DNA from: Rickettsia endosymbiont of Pseudomimeciton antennatum
GTDB taxonomy: Bacteria; Pseudomonadota; Alphaproteobacteria; Rickettsiales; Rickettsiaceae
DNA length: 64,000 bases
Reading direction: 5' to 3'
Assembly: GCA_020881195.1 (NCBI GenBank)
Contig: JAJIYL010000051.1
Coordinates: forward strand, 1-64,000
In this document: positions 11,085-22,140 of the stretch, in pieces
Numbering within the stretch: position 1 is the stretch's first letter
How the letters are laid out: each line of letters opens with the position of its first letter
Program-made: the position numbers and the translations under genes
Notes under the pieces: model-generated
Told to the model about the DNA's origin: nothing
The model's input: the letters and a program-made list of their open reading frames with translations, nothing else
Database searches by the model: none

Positions 11085-11318
11085 GTCATTACGAGGAGCC
11101 ACTTTAGTGGTGATGCGGTAATCTACCTTCTGGCGTCATTGCGAGCGAACATATGTGAGCGTGGCAATCCATGAAATTTGTTGTATGGATTGCTTCGTCG
11201 GTCTTAGGACCTCCTCGCAATGACGGCTGAGAGCTGTGTACTCCTCGCAATAACGGTGTGTTGTACGTCATTGCGAGACCACGCAAGTAGGTCGTGGCAA
11301 TCCAGGAGATGGCACATT
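11085..11318. repeat. Cluster of 'CATTGCGAG' palindromic units upstream of the autotransporter
   Basis: Repeated gtcattgcgag / cctcgcaatgacg arms. Confidence 0.85.
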
Positions 11319-11354
11319 AGGAATAACGAATTATTTTTTTATAAGGGTGTAAGT

Positions 11355-14300
11355 ATGGCTAAAAAACAAAAATTATTAAGAAACTTGCTGACCGGCGTGT
11401 CAGTTGCCTCTATCATAGCAAGCATAGGGGGAAACAACGTGGCTTTTGCTGAGGACGCTCAGGTTGGTGTTGGTGCTAAAGATCTTAGTGTTATTTTGGC
11501 TGCTCGACTTGATGCGAAGCCTACAGATTGGGTAATATTTAATGAGGATGGTGGTCGACTTACAGTCGATGGGGGGTCTCCTGCAGCAATACCTGGTATA
11601 AGTGTGAGAAAGGATGGTGCTACTATCACAATAGATAATAATATTACTATAGGAGAGATATTAAATGACGGTAGCACTGTGACTGCTACCATTAATGCCG
11701 GTCGTGAATTAACATTAGGTGAAAACAATCATACAGGATTAGGGGTTACAACGCTTGATCATAGAGGTTCTACACTTATATTACAAAATGGGGCCACCAT
11801 CAATAGTGATGTCGTTGCGAATGTTGATAGTAATGGAGTATTAACTTTTGAAGGAACTGGTATTAGTGCTGGAGCAATAGGTACTGCTGCTGCTAGTTTA
11901 GCAGAGATTAATATAAATGGTGCTGCAGTGGTTACATTACAGAAAGACGTTTTTACTAGAAATCTTAACTTTGCTGTCGCCGGTAGCGAGGTGCAAATTG
12001 CTGGTAATTTTGGAGGAGGCGGTGGAGTTGCCGGTGAAGTTGATTTCGGTGCAGCAGGAGGAATGCTAACGTTTAACGCTGCACTGGATAAACCTAAGAC
12101 ATTTAATTCAACAATAGTTAATGGCGATAAGGGTATTTTAAATGTTCGGGGTGACCTCACAGCTACCAATGCACATATTGGCAAGATTAATGCTATAAAT
12201 ATTGGTACTGCTCGTGGTGGTGGTGTTGGTGGTGCTGATCCATCTAAGCCTGGTACCCTGTCAATAAATGCCTCAGCTGGTAATGTTGATCTTCTTAATG
12301 AGGTAGATGCAGGTCCAAGAGCAGCAATTACCTTCTTGGATAAAGAGTCGAGATTGAAATTATATATAGATGATACTGCTGGTGCTGATAGGACTATAAC
12401 CTTCCATAAGGACTTGCCAGGATTTGCTGGTGGTGGTGGAACCGTGGTGCTACAGGGTACAAATGCTAATACTTTAACTTTACAATCTAATGGTGGTCCA
12501 AAAACTCTTGGAACAGATGCAGCAAAGCTAGATGAATTGCAGGTGCGTGGTAAGGTGACTATCAACGGAGATGGTGTTAATAAACTTGATATACATAACA
12601 TTAATGCATTAAGCATTATTAAGGATGCAGTATTTACCGATGAGAGTGGCACCTCAGCCCAGATTGCTAATGTTCATATTGGGGCAGGTGGTGGTGCTGC
12701 TGCAGGTCGAGCAATTTACATACTAGATGCAAAATATGCTAATGTGGATATTTTAAATGGTAAGACAATTACTTTTGATGATGCAACTGCTCAGTTAACA
12801 TTAAAAAATAGTGCTGCAGATAACAAAATTATAACCTTTTATAATGACTTAGAAGGAGCTGCTGTTGGTGGTGGAGTCGTATTGTTGGAGAGTACAGATG
12901 CTAACACTTTAGTTATACGATCTAATGATGGTAGAAGAACTCTTGGAACAGCTGATCGTAAGATAGAGGAATTGCAGGTGCGTGGTAAGGTGGATATTGC
13001 AGGTGGTAATACTATTAAGCTTAATGTAAGTAATACTAATGTATTAAACATTATTAAGGGAGCGGTATTTACCGATAGGAGTACTACTTCAGCCCAGATT
13101 GCTAATGTTAATATTGGAGCAACTGATGATGCTGGTACCGGTAAAGCAACTTACATACTAGATGTAAGATTTGCTGATTTGGGTATTTTGGCTCCTAATG
13201 ATGCTGGTAATAACAACATTACTTTTAAGCATGCAACTGCTCAGTTAACATTACGAAATAGTGATGATGTAGCAGATTCCAAAACTATAACCTTTCATAA
13301 TGACTTAGCAGGATTTAGTCGTACTGTAGCCCCTATTGTTAATCATGGTGGAATCGTATCGTTGGAGACCACAAATGGTAAAACTTTAATTGTACAATCT
13401 GTAGATGGGACAAAAACTCTTGGAACAAATGCTCACAAGATAAGGGAATTGCAGGTGCATGGTCAGGTGACGATCAAAGGAAAGCCTGCAATAATGAAAG
13501 ATGGGGCTGTTGTTGCTGGTGATAAACTTGATGTCAGAAATACTCTGCTATTGAACATTATGAATGGTGCAACATTTACTGATGAAAGTGCTACCTCAGC
13601 CAAGATTGCTGATATCCATATTGGGGCAGATGCTGGGGCTGGGGCTGGTTTAGGTCTAGCAACTTACGTATTAGATGCAGTACATGGTAACTTTGGTATT
13701 TTGAATGCTAGTATAATTACTTTTGATCATGCAGCTTCTCAGTTAATATTACGGAATAGTCATAAGACAGAAGACAGAACTATAACCTTTGATAATAGCT
13801 TAGCAGGATTTAATGATCCTACTGGTGCTGGTGGTGGAATCGTATCGTTGGAGAATACAAATAATGGAACTTTATTTGTACAATCTGCAGGTGGGACAAA
13901 AGCTCTTGGAATAGCTGTTCGTGGTAGACCTGCTCGCAAGATAGGGGAATTGCAGGTGCGTGGTAATGTAACTATCAGAGGAGAGGTTGGTATTAATAAA
14001 CTTGATGTCAGGAATGTTAAAATATTGAACGTTATGAAGGGAGCAATATTTCTAGATGAAAGTGCCACCTCAGCCAAGATTGGTGAGATCAATATTGGTG
14101 CAGATGGTGGTGGTCCTCTTGCTGTTGCTGGTGTAGGTCAAGCAAATTACATAATTGATACAAAATATAATGATAATGTTGAGATTTTAAATGGTAAAAC
14201 AATTACTTTTAAGGCTGCAGATGCTCAGTTAACATTACGGAATAGTCATAAAACAGAAGACAGAACTATAATCTTTCATGATCACTTAGCAGGATTTAGT

Positions 14301-17300
14301 AGTGCTGTAGCCCCTATTGTTGATCATGGTGGAATTGTATCGTTGGAGAGCGAAAATGGTGGAACTTTATTTGTACGATCTTCAGATGGGACAAAAACTC
14401 TTGGAACAGCTGCTCCTGGTGGTCACAATATAGGGGAATTGCAGGTGCGTGGTAAGGTGACTATCGCAGGAATAGATGCTGCAGCTGCAACAATTCGTAC
14501 TCCTGCTAATAGACTTGATGTCAGTAATGCTAAAATATTGAACGTTATTAATAGGGCAATATTTACCGACGAGAGTGCTACCTCAGCCCAGATTGCTACG
14601 ATCAATATTGGTGCAGATGATGGTGTTTTGCCTCCTATTGGTGGTATAGGTCCAGCAGATTACATACTGGATGCAGCTTATAATGAATTTACTATTTTAG
14701 CTAATGCTGCTGATCAAATTAATTTCTTACATGAAGATGCTCAGTTAACATTACAGAATAGTGCTAATGATAACAAAACTATAACTTTAACAAGGGATTT
14801 AGACCCAGGTGTTGGTCGTGTAGATCCGAAGACTACTAAAATGATTGGTAAAGGTATAGTTCAATTAGGGTCTGGTGTTGTTGATAAAACATTAACGATT
14901 AAGGCTGGAGCTGCAGGTGGAGGTCTCCAGAGTTTAGGTACTAACGCTCATATCCTAAAAGAGATAATTATTACTGGTGCTGGTCAAGTTGTAATCCAAC
15001 CTACCATATATGCTAAGACTATAAAATTAAATGTAGATCGGCTAACAACCGAGAAAGTAGTTAATGGTAATATTGAATTTGCAAAAGACACTGCTTTTGT
15101 GGCTAGTGATAACATAGTAGGTGATATCAATTTTTTTAATAAGGCAGGTATAGTTACGCTAGCAAATGATAAGACAATCACTGGTAAAGTAGAGGGGAAT
15201 AATGCAGGCACATTAAATTTTGCAGGAATTGGTACAGTAACTGGAGATATCGGTGAGGATGGTAAACCTTTAAATGTTATTAGTCTTAGTGTTGGTAATG
15301 TTGCATTACAAGGAAATGTTTTTACCGAAAATCTTAACTACTATAGTACTATTGGTGCTGATGGTACGGTTATTGCTGCTGTTGATGCTGACAATAAAAC
15401 TGTAACAATTGGTGGTAATTTTAAAGGAAAAGTTAATTTTAATGCTACTAATGAGAACATTTTAACATTTAACGGTGTTCCTATTGATCCTACTACTGGT
15501 GATCCTAAGTCTTATATTTTCAATTCAGAAATATTTAATGGTAATAAGGGTACTTTAAATGTTCAGACTACCCTCAAAGCAACTCATGCAAATATTGGTA
15601 ATATTAAGATTATAAATATTGGTACGAATGCTGCTAATCATACTCTAGCAATAAATGCTTCAGCTGGTAATGTTAATCTCCTTGGTCTTGCTGGTGCAGA
15701 AATTAATTTTAAGCATGCAAATTCGAGATTGGAATTAGGTGTTATTGGAGCTAGAAACGATCATTCCATAATTTTTGAGAATGACTTACCAGGGCATGCT
15801 GTTAATGGTGGAATAATATTTATGGCTGGTGTCGATGGTGCTACTTTAACTGTACAAGCTAATGGTGGTAACAACTCTCTTGGAATGGTTGGTGCAAAAC
15901 TAGGACACATCGCAGCTTTTGGTAAGGTGATTATCAGAGGAGATGATGGTGTTAATAAACTTGATATTAGGAATACGGGAAAATTAAGCATTGTTCATGA
16001 CCCAGTAAATGCTACAACATTTACCGATGAAAGTGGTACTTCAGCTGCGATTGCTCGAATCGATATAGGACAATCTTATGATGGTGCTGGTGGTATTGGC
16101 ACTAATGCTACTGGTTCAGCAACTTACGTACTGGATGCCAAACATGCTAATATTAATATTTTAGCTAATGGTGATCAAATTAATTTCTTGCATGAGGATG
16201 CTCAGTTAACATTACAGAATAGTAGTAATGCAAGAGACAGGACTATAATTTTAAACCGTGATCTAGACCCAGGTGCTGGTGGTGTTAATGGTAACGGTAT
16301 AGTTGAACTTAACTCTGTTAATCTTAACAGAAGTTTGACGATTAGAGGAGTAGGTAGAAACTTAGGTACTGCGGCTAATAGTCTAAAAGAAATAATTTTC
16401 TCTGGTAATGGTAGTTTTAATATTGACCCTGCTATTCATGCCAAAAATGTAAAATTAAATGCAGCTGATGTAACCTTGGGTGATGTTAATAGTCGTGTTA
16501 CCTTTGCTAGAAATACTACATTTAATGTTGGTAATATCACAGGTGATGTAGATTTTAAAAATCATGGAGGCACAATTAATCTGGAAAATAATGGGAGAAT
16601 TGCTGGCAGTGTAACTAGCACCGGTGGTGTTGATGGAACTTTAGTGTTCAAAGGGATTGGGGAAGTAACCGGCAGAATTGAGAAGTTAAAATTGTTAAGA
16701 GCAGGTGCCGGTAATGTGACATTAGCCGCTGGTAATCATAGCATTACTGAAATCCAGGGTAATGGTGAGCGAAATTTAACTTTTGCTGGTGGTTTTAATT
16801 TAGAAGGTGGCATTAACTTAACTCCTGGAATGCGGGCAGTTGGTTTAATATTCAATGGTGCTGGCAGCATTAGTGGTGGCGTCGGAACAGGTAGTGCAGT
16901 TGGTAGTATCCAAATTAGAGGTGGTACTGTCGCGTTTGGCAGTTCAATTAATGCTCAAGATATTGATATATCAAATGGAGCAACTGCTGAGATTGTTAAA
17001 CATACGATTGCTACGAATATTCAAGGAGACGGTAGGGTTAAATTTAATAACAAAGAAGAGCTGATCCTTGATACCCCAATAAGCATCAATACTATGGAAG
17101 TAGCGGGAACGAATGTGAGAATTAACAATGCAGTTTCAGGTAGTAATATTCGTTTCTCTAACTCTGACCCGGTAACTTTAACCTTAGGTGCAGCAAGTAC
17201 CGTAAATAATATTGAAACAGTTGGTGATGAGGTGCATAGTATGGCATTAGCTGCAGATTTTACCGCTACAGACAATATTGGGTCAGAGAGTAACCGATTA

Positions 17301-19526
17301 AAAGAGATTAAATTACTAGGTGATCATACATTTACCATTAAGGGTAATAGTATCTATTCCCCTATATTAACTACAACTGATAATAGCGGTAAAGTAATAT
17401 TCAATTTGGATGATAGCGTTGCTTATGGCAACCTAGGGGAAGAGAAGGTTAGATTAGCTGATGTAACTTTTGATAGTAATTCTAAGGTGAAAGCTGATGT
17501 TTATTCCAAGAAAATAACCATTAATGCTGATAAAGTGGCAAGTTTTGCTGGTACTAATGCAAGACCTATATCAATACCAGGAATACCAAGGTTATTGAAA
17601 GAGTTTACCTATAGCACGGAGATTGTTTCGGAAGAGATAAATGCTGAAAGCTCATCCAAGATGCAATTTGATAATGCAGTGTTGATTAAGGCACCAATTA
17701 ATGGTGGACAGGTGATATTAGCAGATAATGTATGGTTTAAAGAAGAAGTAAAGTCAGCCACCTCTGTAACCTTCGCTCCAGATAAGTATGTAATATTAGA
17801 AAAAAATATTGCGGCTTCTAACATTGAAGCCAATCAAGCTACGATAATTATCTTGTCTGAAAAACAAGCTATCACTGGTGAGTTAGCAGCTAAAAATTTA
17901 ACAATAGATCTTGGAGCTAATCAATTAAAATATGCTGGTAATGCCAAACTGACAGGAGAGCTAAAATTACACAGTTTCTATGACTCATCAAAGTCGGCGG
18001 GTGGTAATATAGAAATTCAGAGTAATAGTAAATTGGATCTATCACAACTAGACAATTTGGCTATAGTAATAGTAGGACGGAGTAATATTAACAAAATTTC
18101 TGATGCTCCTAAGCATGTTCTGATTTCGTCAGTTGATACCAATGGTATTAGTGCCTTGGATCCAAATAAAATTACCTTGGATTCATCAGGTGAACAAAAC
18201 CGCTTTGTCAGGTGGACTATTGATACTAGTTCTTTAACTCTGGATGCACAGGAGAGTTCTCCGCAGGATGAAAAGGACGTTTCTCCGCAGGATAAAAAGG
18301 AAGTTATCGCGGATCGAGAGGACATTTCTAAGGAATCTTTAGAGAAAGATTTTGCTGATAAACCTGAAGAACAAAAGCATTTTGTTAACCAATTGGATAA
18401 GGCAAGGGAAGCAGATCGCAATAGTGATGCTGCTGAGTTTAGAAATGAACTTGGTCTAATGGAGAAAGATGCTGCTGGGCAGGCGGTTGAGAGATTATTG
18501 TCTAGTAATGAAAATCCAATAGGAGAGAGTATTGCAAAAGACCTAATAGTATTTAACATAATTGAAACAATGGTGATAGACATTGCTAGCCAAATTACTT
18601 CAAGGTCTATGAATATGCAGCTTCCTGCGAATATGCAGGTTCCTGTAGGAGCGGGTGATGATGATAAGATGATGTATGGAGTATGGGGTAGTCCATTTTA
18701 TAGTATCGCTAACCAAAAAATGCGAAAAGGAGTTAGTGGTTATAAAGCTAAATCAGCTGGTGGGATAGTTGGCTTTGACAGTTTAATAAATGATGACTTG
18801 CTAGTTGGTGCAGCTTATAGCAGAATTGACACAAAAATGTCTCATAAAAATCAGAAAATTGGCGATAAAACTAGTGGTAAGACTAATGTCTTCTCGGTAT
18901 ATGGTTTTTATAAATTCCCAGCTAATTGGTTTGCTGAAGCAATAGTATCATATGGCATAACTAATGTTAAAAATTTGGAAGGACGCATAGTTCCAACTGA
19001 TGTGAGAAGGATTACTACTTTAGATACAGTTGTTGCTAAATATAAATCTACTTCTTATAATGGTCAACTACTTGCTGGATATAGTTATCAACCTTCTGAA
19101 AAGTTAATTATTACACCAACCATTGGGTTCAGATACTCACAATTTACGGATTCTGGTTATACGGAAACTGGTACAGCATACCAAAAACTAATTGTTAAGA
19201 AAAGGTCGTACAATAAATTTGAAGGTATTTTGGGTCTGAGAACTGCGACAAACATACAACTTGACCAAATGTTGTTAATACCAGAATTGCATGGTTACGT
19301 TAATTATGACTTCAAAGGAAAAACACCAGTAATTGATGCAAGGTTAGGTGGAATGGATGAACCATTACCGATCAAATCAGTTAAACCTTCTAAGGTCTCC
19401 TTTACTGTTGGTACTGGTCTAACTGTGAAATCCAATATGATGGAATATGGTGTTACCTATAATGCCCACATTGCCAATAAATATATTGGTCATCAAGGTA
19501 GTTTGAAGGTTAAAGTGAATTTCTAA
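11355..19526 (+). CDS. Sca/OmpB-like autotransporter surface antigen with internal repeats (start reassigned from 11220)
   Basis: ATG at 11355 gives MAKKQKLLRNLLTGVSVASIIASIGGNNVAFA (signal-like); Gly/Asn-rich beta-helix passenger; C-terminal beta-barrel GVWGSPFYSIANQKMRKGVSGYKAKSAGGIVGFDSLI...HQGSLKVKVNF. Confidence 0.9.
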   Translation: MAKKQKLLRNLLTGVSVASIIASIGGNNVAFAEDAQVGVGAKDLSVILAARLDAKPTDWVIFNEDGGRLTVDGGSPAAIPGISVRKDGATITIDNNITIGEILNDGSTVTATINAGRELTLGENNHTGLGVTTLDHRGSTLILQNGATINSDVVANVDSNGVLTFEGTGISAGAIGTAAASLAEININGAAVVTLQKDVFTRNLNFAVAGSEVQIAGNFGGGGGVAGEVDFGAAGGMLTFNAALDKPKTFNSTIVNGDKGILNVRGDLTATNAHIGKINAINIGTARGGGVGGADPSKPGTLSINASAGNVDLLNEVDAGPRAAITFLDKESRLKLYIDDTAGADRTITFHKDLPGFAGGGGTVVLQGTNANTLTLQSNGGPKTLGTDAAKLDELQVRGKVTINGDGVNKLDIHNINALSIIKDAVFTDESGTSAQIANVHIGAGGGAAAGRAIYILDAKYANVDILNGKTITFDDATAQLTLKNSAADNKIITFYNDLEGAAVGGGVVLLESTDANTLVIRSNDGRRTLGTADRKIEELQVRGKVDIAGGNTIKLNVSNTNVLNIIKGAVFTDRSTTSAQIANVNIGATDDAGTGKATYILDVRFADLGILAPNDAGNNNITFKHATAQLTLRNSDDVADSKTITFHNDLAGFSRTVAPIVNHGGIVSLETTNGKTLIVQSVDGTKTLGTNAHKIRELQVHGQVTIKGKPAIMKDGAVVAGDKLDVRNTLLLNIMNGATFTDESATSAKIADIHIGADAGAGAGLGLATYVLDAVHGNFGILNASIITFDHAASQLILRNSHKTEDRTITFDNSLAGFNDPTGAGGGIVSLENTNNGTLFVQSAGGTKALGIAVRGRPARKIGELQVRGNVTIRGEVGINKLDVRNVKILNVMKGAIFLDESATSAKIGEINIGADGGGPLAVAGVGQANYIIDTKYNDNVEILNGKTITFKAADAQLTLRNSHKTEDRTIIFHDHLAGFSSAVAPIVDHGGIVSLESENGGTLFVRSSDGTKTLGTAAPGGHNIGELQVRGKVTIAGIDAAAATIRTPANRLDVSNAKILNVINRAIFTDESATSAQIATINIGADDGVLPPIGGIGPADYILDAAYNEFTILANAADQINFLHEDAQLTLQNSANDNKTITLTRDLDPGVGRVDPKTTKMIGKGIVQLGSGVVDKTLTIKAGAAGGGLQSLGTNAHILKEIIITGAGQVVIQPTIYAKTIKLNVDRLTTEKVVNGNIEFAKDTAFVASDNIVGDINFFNKAGIVTLANDKTITGKVEGNNAGTLNFAGIGTVTGDIGEDGKPLNVISLSVGNVALQGNVFTENLNYYSTIGADGTVIAAVDADNKTVTIGGNFKGKVNFNATNENILTFNGVPIDPTTGDPKSYIFNSEIFNGNKGTLNVQTTLKATHANIGNIKIINIGTNAANHTLAINASAGNVNLLGLAGAEINFKHANSRLELGVIGARNDHSIIFENDLPGHAVNGGIIFMAGVDGATLTVQANGGNNSLGMVGAKLGHIAAFGKVIIRGDDGVNKLDIRNTGKLSIVHDPVNATTFTDESGTSAAIARIDIGQSYDGAGGIGTNATGSATYVLDAKHANINILANGDQINFLHEDAQLTLQNSSNARDRTIILNRDLDPGAGGVNGNGIVELNSVNLNRSLTIRGVGRNLGTAANSLKEIIFSGNGSFNIDPAIHAKNVKLNAADVTLGDVNSRVTFARNTTFNVGNITGDVDFKNHGGTINLENNGRIAGSVTSTGGVDGTLVFKGIGEVTGRIEKLKLLRAGAGNVTLAAGNHSITEIQGNGERNLTFAGGFNLEGGINLTPGMRAVGLIFNGAGSISGGVGTGSAVGSIQIRGGTVAFGSSINAQDIDISNGATAEIVKHTIATNIQGDGRVKFNNKEELILDTPISINTMEVAGTNVRINNAVSGSNIRFSNSDPVTLTLGAASTVNNIETVGDEVHSMALAADFTATDNIGSESNRLKEIKLLGDHTFTIKGNSIYSPILTTTDNSGKVIFNLDDSVAYGNLGEEKVRLADVTFDSNSKVKADVYSKKITINADKVASFAGTNARPISIPGIPRLLKEFTYSTEIVSEEINAESSSKMQFDNAVLIKAPINGGQVILADNVWFKEEVKSATSVTFAPDKYVILEKNIAASNIEANQATIIILSEKQAITGELAAKNLTIDLGANQLKYAGNAKLTGELKLHSFYDSSKSAGGNIEIQSNSKLDLSQLDNLAIVIVGRSNINKISDAPKHVLISSVDTNGISALDPNKITLDSSGEQNRFVRWTIDTSSLTLDAQESSPQDEKDVSPQDKKEVIADREDISKESLEKDFADKPEEQKHFVNQLDKAREADRNSDAAEFRNELGLMEKDAAGQAVERLLSSNENPIGESIAKDLIVFNIIETMVIDIASQITSRSMNMQLPANMQVPVGAGDDDKMMYGVWGSPFYSIANQKMRKGVSGYKAKSAGGIVGFDSLINDDLLVGAAYSRIDTKMSHKNQKIGDKTSGKTNVFSVYGFYKFPANWFAEAIVSYGITNVKNLEGRIVPTDVRRITTLDTVVAKYKSTSYNGQLLAGYSYQPSEKLIITPTIGFRYSQFTDSGYTETGTAYQKLIVKKRSYNKFEGILGLRTATNIQLDQMLLIPELHGYVNYDFKGKTPVIDARLGGMDEPLPIKSVKPSKVSFTVGTGLTVKSNMMEYGVTYNAHIANKYIGHQGSLKVKVNF
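12380..14770 (+). repeat. About five tandem ~140-170 aa passenger repeats; one more diverged copy at ~15740-16220
   Basis: Recurring TFTDES(G/A)TSA.I..I.IG, ..AQLTLRNS...TITF..DL.GF, K(T/A)LG....I.ELQV(R/H)G at ~430-520 bp spacing. Confidence 0.85.
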
Positions 19527-19535
19527 GGAGTCAAA

Positions 19536-19655
19536 ATTGGATTGCCAAGCGTTATTGCGAGAAGGCGTATATATGCCCCAAGCGTCATTGTGAAGAGGGC
19601 GTATATGTGCCTCAAACGTCATTGCGAGGAGGCTTAAGCCAAGAAGCAATCCGTA
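19536..19655. repeat. 'CATTGCGAG' family palindromic units downstream of the autotransporter
   Basis: ggattgccaagcgttattgcgagaagg...aacgtcattgcgaggaggcttaagccaagaagcaatcc. Confidence 0.75.
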
Positions 19656-19676
19656 TTTAATCGATGCTATGTGTGT

Positions 19677-20405
19677 TTATGTCATGGCAACTGTCATAAC
19701 ATAAACACACTCAGCTCCAGAATCTTTTAAGATTTTAGCACATTGGTTAATTGTAGTTCCAGTGGTCAATACATCATCTACCAATAATATTTTTTGACCT
19801 ATAATTTGATATTTTTTATTGAATATAAGACTATTTGATAAGTTTTTTTCTCGTTCTTTTTTAGATAAAAATGTTTGGGATTTGGTCCATCTTGACTTAA
19901 TCAAAACATCCGGACTAAACGGTTTTTTGAATATTTTGCTGATTTCTAGAGCCATAATCAAAGCAGGATTATACATTCTAAACAATCTCTTGAACCTATT
20001 CATGGGAACTGGAATGATCAAATCAATGTCTTGAATTTCACTATGATATTGTCTATAAAATAATTTACTAAAAGTTTTGGAAAGAATAGTTTTATCTTGA
20101 TATTTAAAGGCATGAATTATTTTTTTGCTATGCTCATTAAATTTAATTAAACTACGAGATTTATCATAATAAGGTTTATGTTGAAAGCATTTTGCACAAC
20201 ACATATTATCTAAAATTGATATATCTAATCTACTACCACAAATAATACAGTAGGGTTTTGTAATAAAATCAAGTTTCTTCCAACAATTTGGACAAAAATC
20301 TTCTTTAGTTTCAGTCATTTCAGTACAAGACAAACACCTTGCTGGCAAAATGTAATCTATAAGATAATTATAAAATCTACTAATTTTGTCCACGTAATAA
20401 AGCAA
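19677..20405 (-). CDS. comF: ComF family protein (phosphoribosyltransferase-like)
   Basis: Cys-rich N-terminus CLSCTEM..CPNCWKKL..CIICGSRL; PRTase loop ILLVDDVLTTGTTINQCAKIL. Confidence 0.92.
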   Translation of the reverse strand: MLYYVDKISRFYNYLIDYILPARCLSCTEMTETKEDFCPNCWKKLDFITKPYCIICGSRLDISILDNMCCAKCFQHKPYYDKSRSLIKFNEHSKKIIHAFKYQDKTILSKTFSKLFYRQYHSEIQDIDLIIPVPMNRFKRLFRMYNPALIMALEISKIFKKPFSPDVLIKSRWTKSQTFLSKKEREKNLSNSLIFNKKYQIIGQKILLVDDVLTTGTTINQCAKILKDSGAECVYVMTVAMT

Positions 20406-20409
20406 CTTT

Positions 20410-20598
20410 TTAAGCGATGTCGAATATTGGATTTACCGGCCTACGAAAACATGGATTTCTAATACTAGACTCATCTGTTGACTCGATAGATACACAAGGG
20501 CTTTTAATCTCATAAGGAGGACCAGCTGTGCATGATAATAATTGCAAGAGCATAACAAAAAACACAGAGAATCTTAATAGTTTTGTAACAATTGTCAT
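20410..20598 (-). CDS. Small putative lipoprotein
   Basis: Signal/lipobox-like FFVMLLQLLSCTAGPP. Confidence 0.55.
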   Translation of the reverse strand: MTIVTKLLRFSVFFVMLLQLLSCTAGPPYEIKSPCVSIESTDESSIRNPCFRRPVNPIFDIA

Positions 20599-20764
20599 TT
20601 AAAATTAATTTTTTACCTTATATTTTATAGATAAATTAACCTAATTTGTAATATATCTCAAGTATATTTGATAAATAACAAGTATTATATATAAAATACA
20701 TAATAGCTTGTGGTATTTTCTTGATAACCCATATATACTCAAGAATCAATAAATCAAGGAAGCG

Positions 20765-22051
20765 ATGATAAATATACCCTTTAAAGAAAGACCCCCTTAT
20801 GCTAAAAAGTATAATAGTTGGCGTATTAGAATTTTATATTCGATAATTATTGGTTATTCGACATTCATACTTTGTCGTCAGAATTTTAATATTGTAATGC
20901 CTGCTTTAATGGAGCATTTCGATGTAACAAAAACTCAACTTGGTTGGATTTTAACAACCGCCTCTATATTTTATGGTGTAGGAAAGTTATGTAATGGATT
21001 CTTGAGTGATAGATCAAATGCTCGTATATTTATGGTGGTTGGTCTTGCCTGTGTAGGTATTATAACATTGTTATTAGGTTTTGCTTCAAGTATCACATCT
21101 CTTGGTCTTTTGTGGATTCTGAATAATTGGTTTCAATCCATGGGCTGGCCGCCTGCAACACGTATGTTGACTTATTGGTATGCTTCTAAGGAATTAGGAA
21201 CGAAATGGTCTTTGGGAGCCACTTCTAATCAAATTGGTGGAGCAATTACTATGATAGTGTGTAGTTATTTAATAGACTTTTACGGTTGGGAATCAGCGTT
21301 TATAATTCCCGGAATAGTTGCATTATTAATATCATTATTTTTATTTAATAGGTTACGTAATTCTCCTAATGAGGTTAATTTACCTATAGTGGAAGAGTAT
21401 AAAGAATGTGCTATATCTCTTGATAGTGATTGTGATAATTTATTAACGACTCAACTAATAAAAATTGTATTTTGTAATAGGTTAATGTGGTATGTGTGTT
21501 TTGCCAATATGTTTGTCTATATCGTACGTTCTGGCATAATGTTTTGGGCTCCTGTATTTTTGTACGAACTAAAGAATGTTACTATTACTCAAGCTGGTTG
21601 GCAAGTTGCTTCTTATGATATCTTAGGTTTAATTGGTGGTATTGTTGCTGGGTGGATGTCAGATAAAATATTTCAAGGACGACGTGGACCAGTTGGTTCA
21701 GTATTTATGTTTGCTTTGGCTTTTACTATCATTTTATTTTGGCAAATACCAAATGAGAATGAAATATTTAGTATAATTACTCTTGCTTTAGTTGGTTTTT
21801 TTGTAGCTGGACCGCAAGTCTTAATAGGTATTGCTACAGCAGATTTTACTAATAAACAAGCTGTTGGTACGGCTAATGGTCTTTCAGGTTTATTTGGTTA
21901 TCTTGGTGCTGCGTTAGCTGGTGTATGTGTCGGTTGGATTTCTGATAATTTAGGCTGGAATGGTGTTTTTTTATTTTTTAGCCTTTCTGCTTTCTTAGGG
22001 GCAATACTTTTTTCTTTAACTTGGAATCATAGTTCTAGAAGAATTGCATAA
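20765..22051 (+). CDS. MFS transporter, organophosphate:phosphate antiporter (GlpT/UhpT-like)
   Basis: 12-TM pattern; GYSTFILCRQNFNIVMPAL; FNRLRNSPNEVNLP. Confidence 0.85.
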   Translation: MINIPFKERPPYAKKYNSWRIRILYSIIIGYSTFILCRQNFNIVMPALMEHFDVTKTQLGWILTTASIFYGVGKLCNGFLSDRSNARIFMVVGLACVGIITLLLGFASSITSLGLLWILNNWFQSMGWPPATRMLTYWYASKELGTKWSLGATSNQIGGAITMIVCSYLIDFYGWESAFIIPGIVALLISLFLFNRLRNSPNEVNLPIVEEYKECAISLDSDCDNLLTTQLIKIVFCNRLMWYVCFANMFVYIVRSGIMFWAPVFLYELKNVTITQAGWQVASYDILGLIGGIVAGWMSDKIFQGRRGPVGSVFMFALAFTIILFWQIPNENEIFSIITLALVGFFVAGPQVLIGIATADFTNKQAVGTANGLSGLFGYLGAALAGVCVGWISDNLGWNGVFLFFSLSAFLGAILFSLTWNHSSRRIA

Positions 22052-22140
22052 CCATGTTACTTAGTTGTACTGTCAGAATTTGCTTGCCAAAAATATATAA
22101 ATTTATATAAATGTTAATAATAAATTAATAAAGGTTTACT

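Noticed and set aside
11104-11286. 60-aa ORF upstream of the autotransporter, plus the N-terminal extension of the 11220 ORF
   Set aside because: Both are translations of CATTGCGAG palindromes; the signal-like start is at 11355.
11759-12652. Long minus-strand ORFs inside the autotransporter (also 17-18.5 kb)
   Set aside because: Shadow ORFs opposite a repetitive coding region; low-complexity Pro/Ser-rich translations with no domain.
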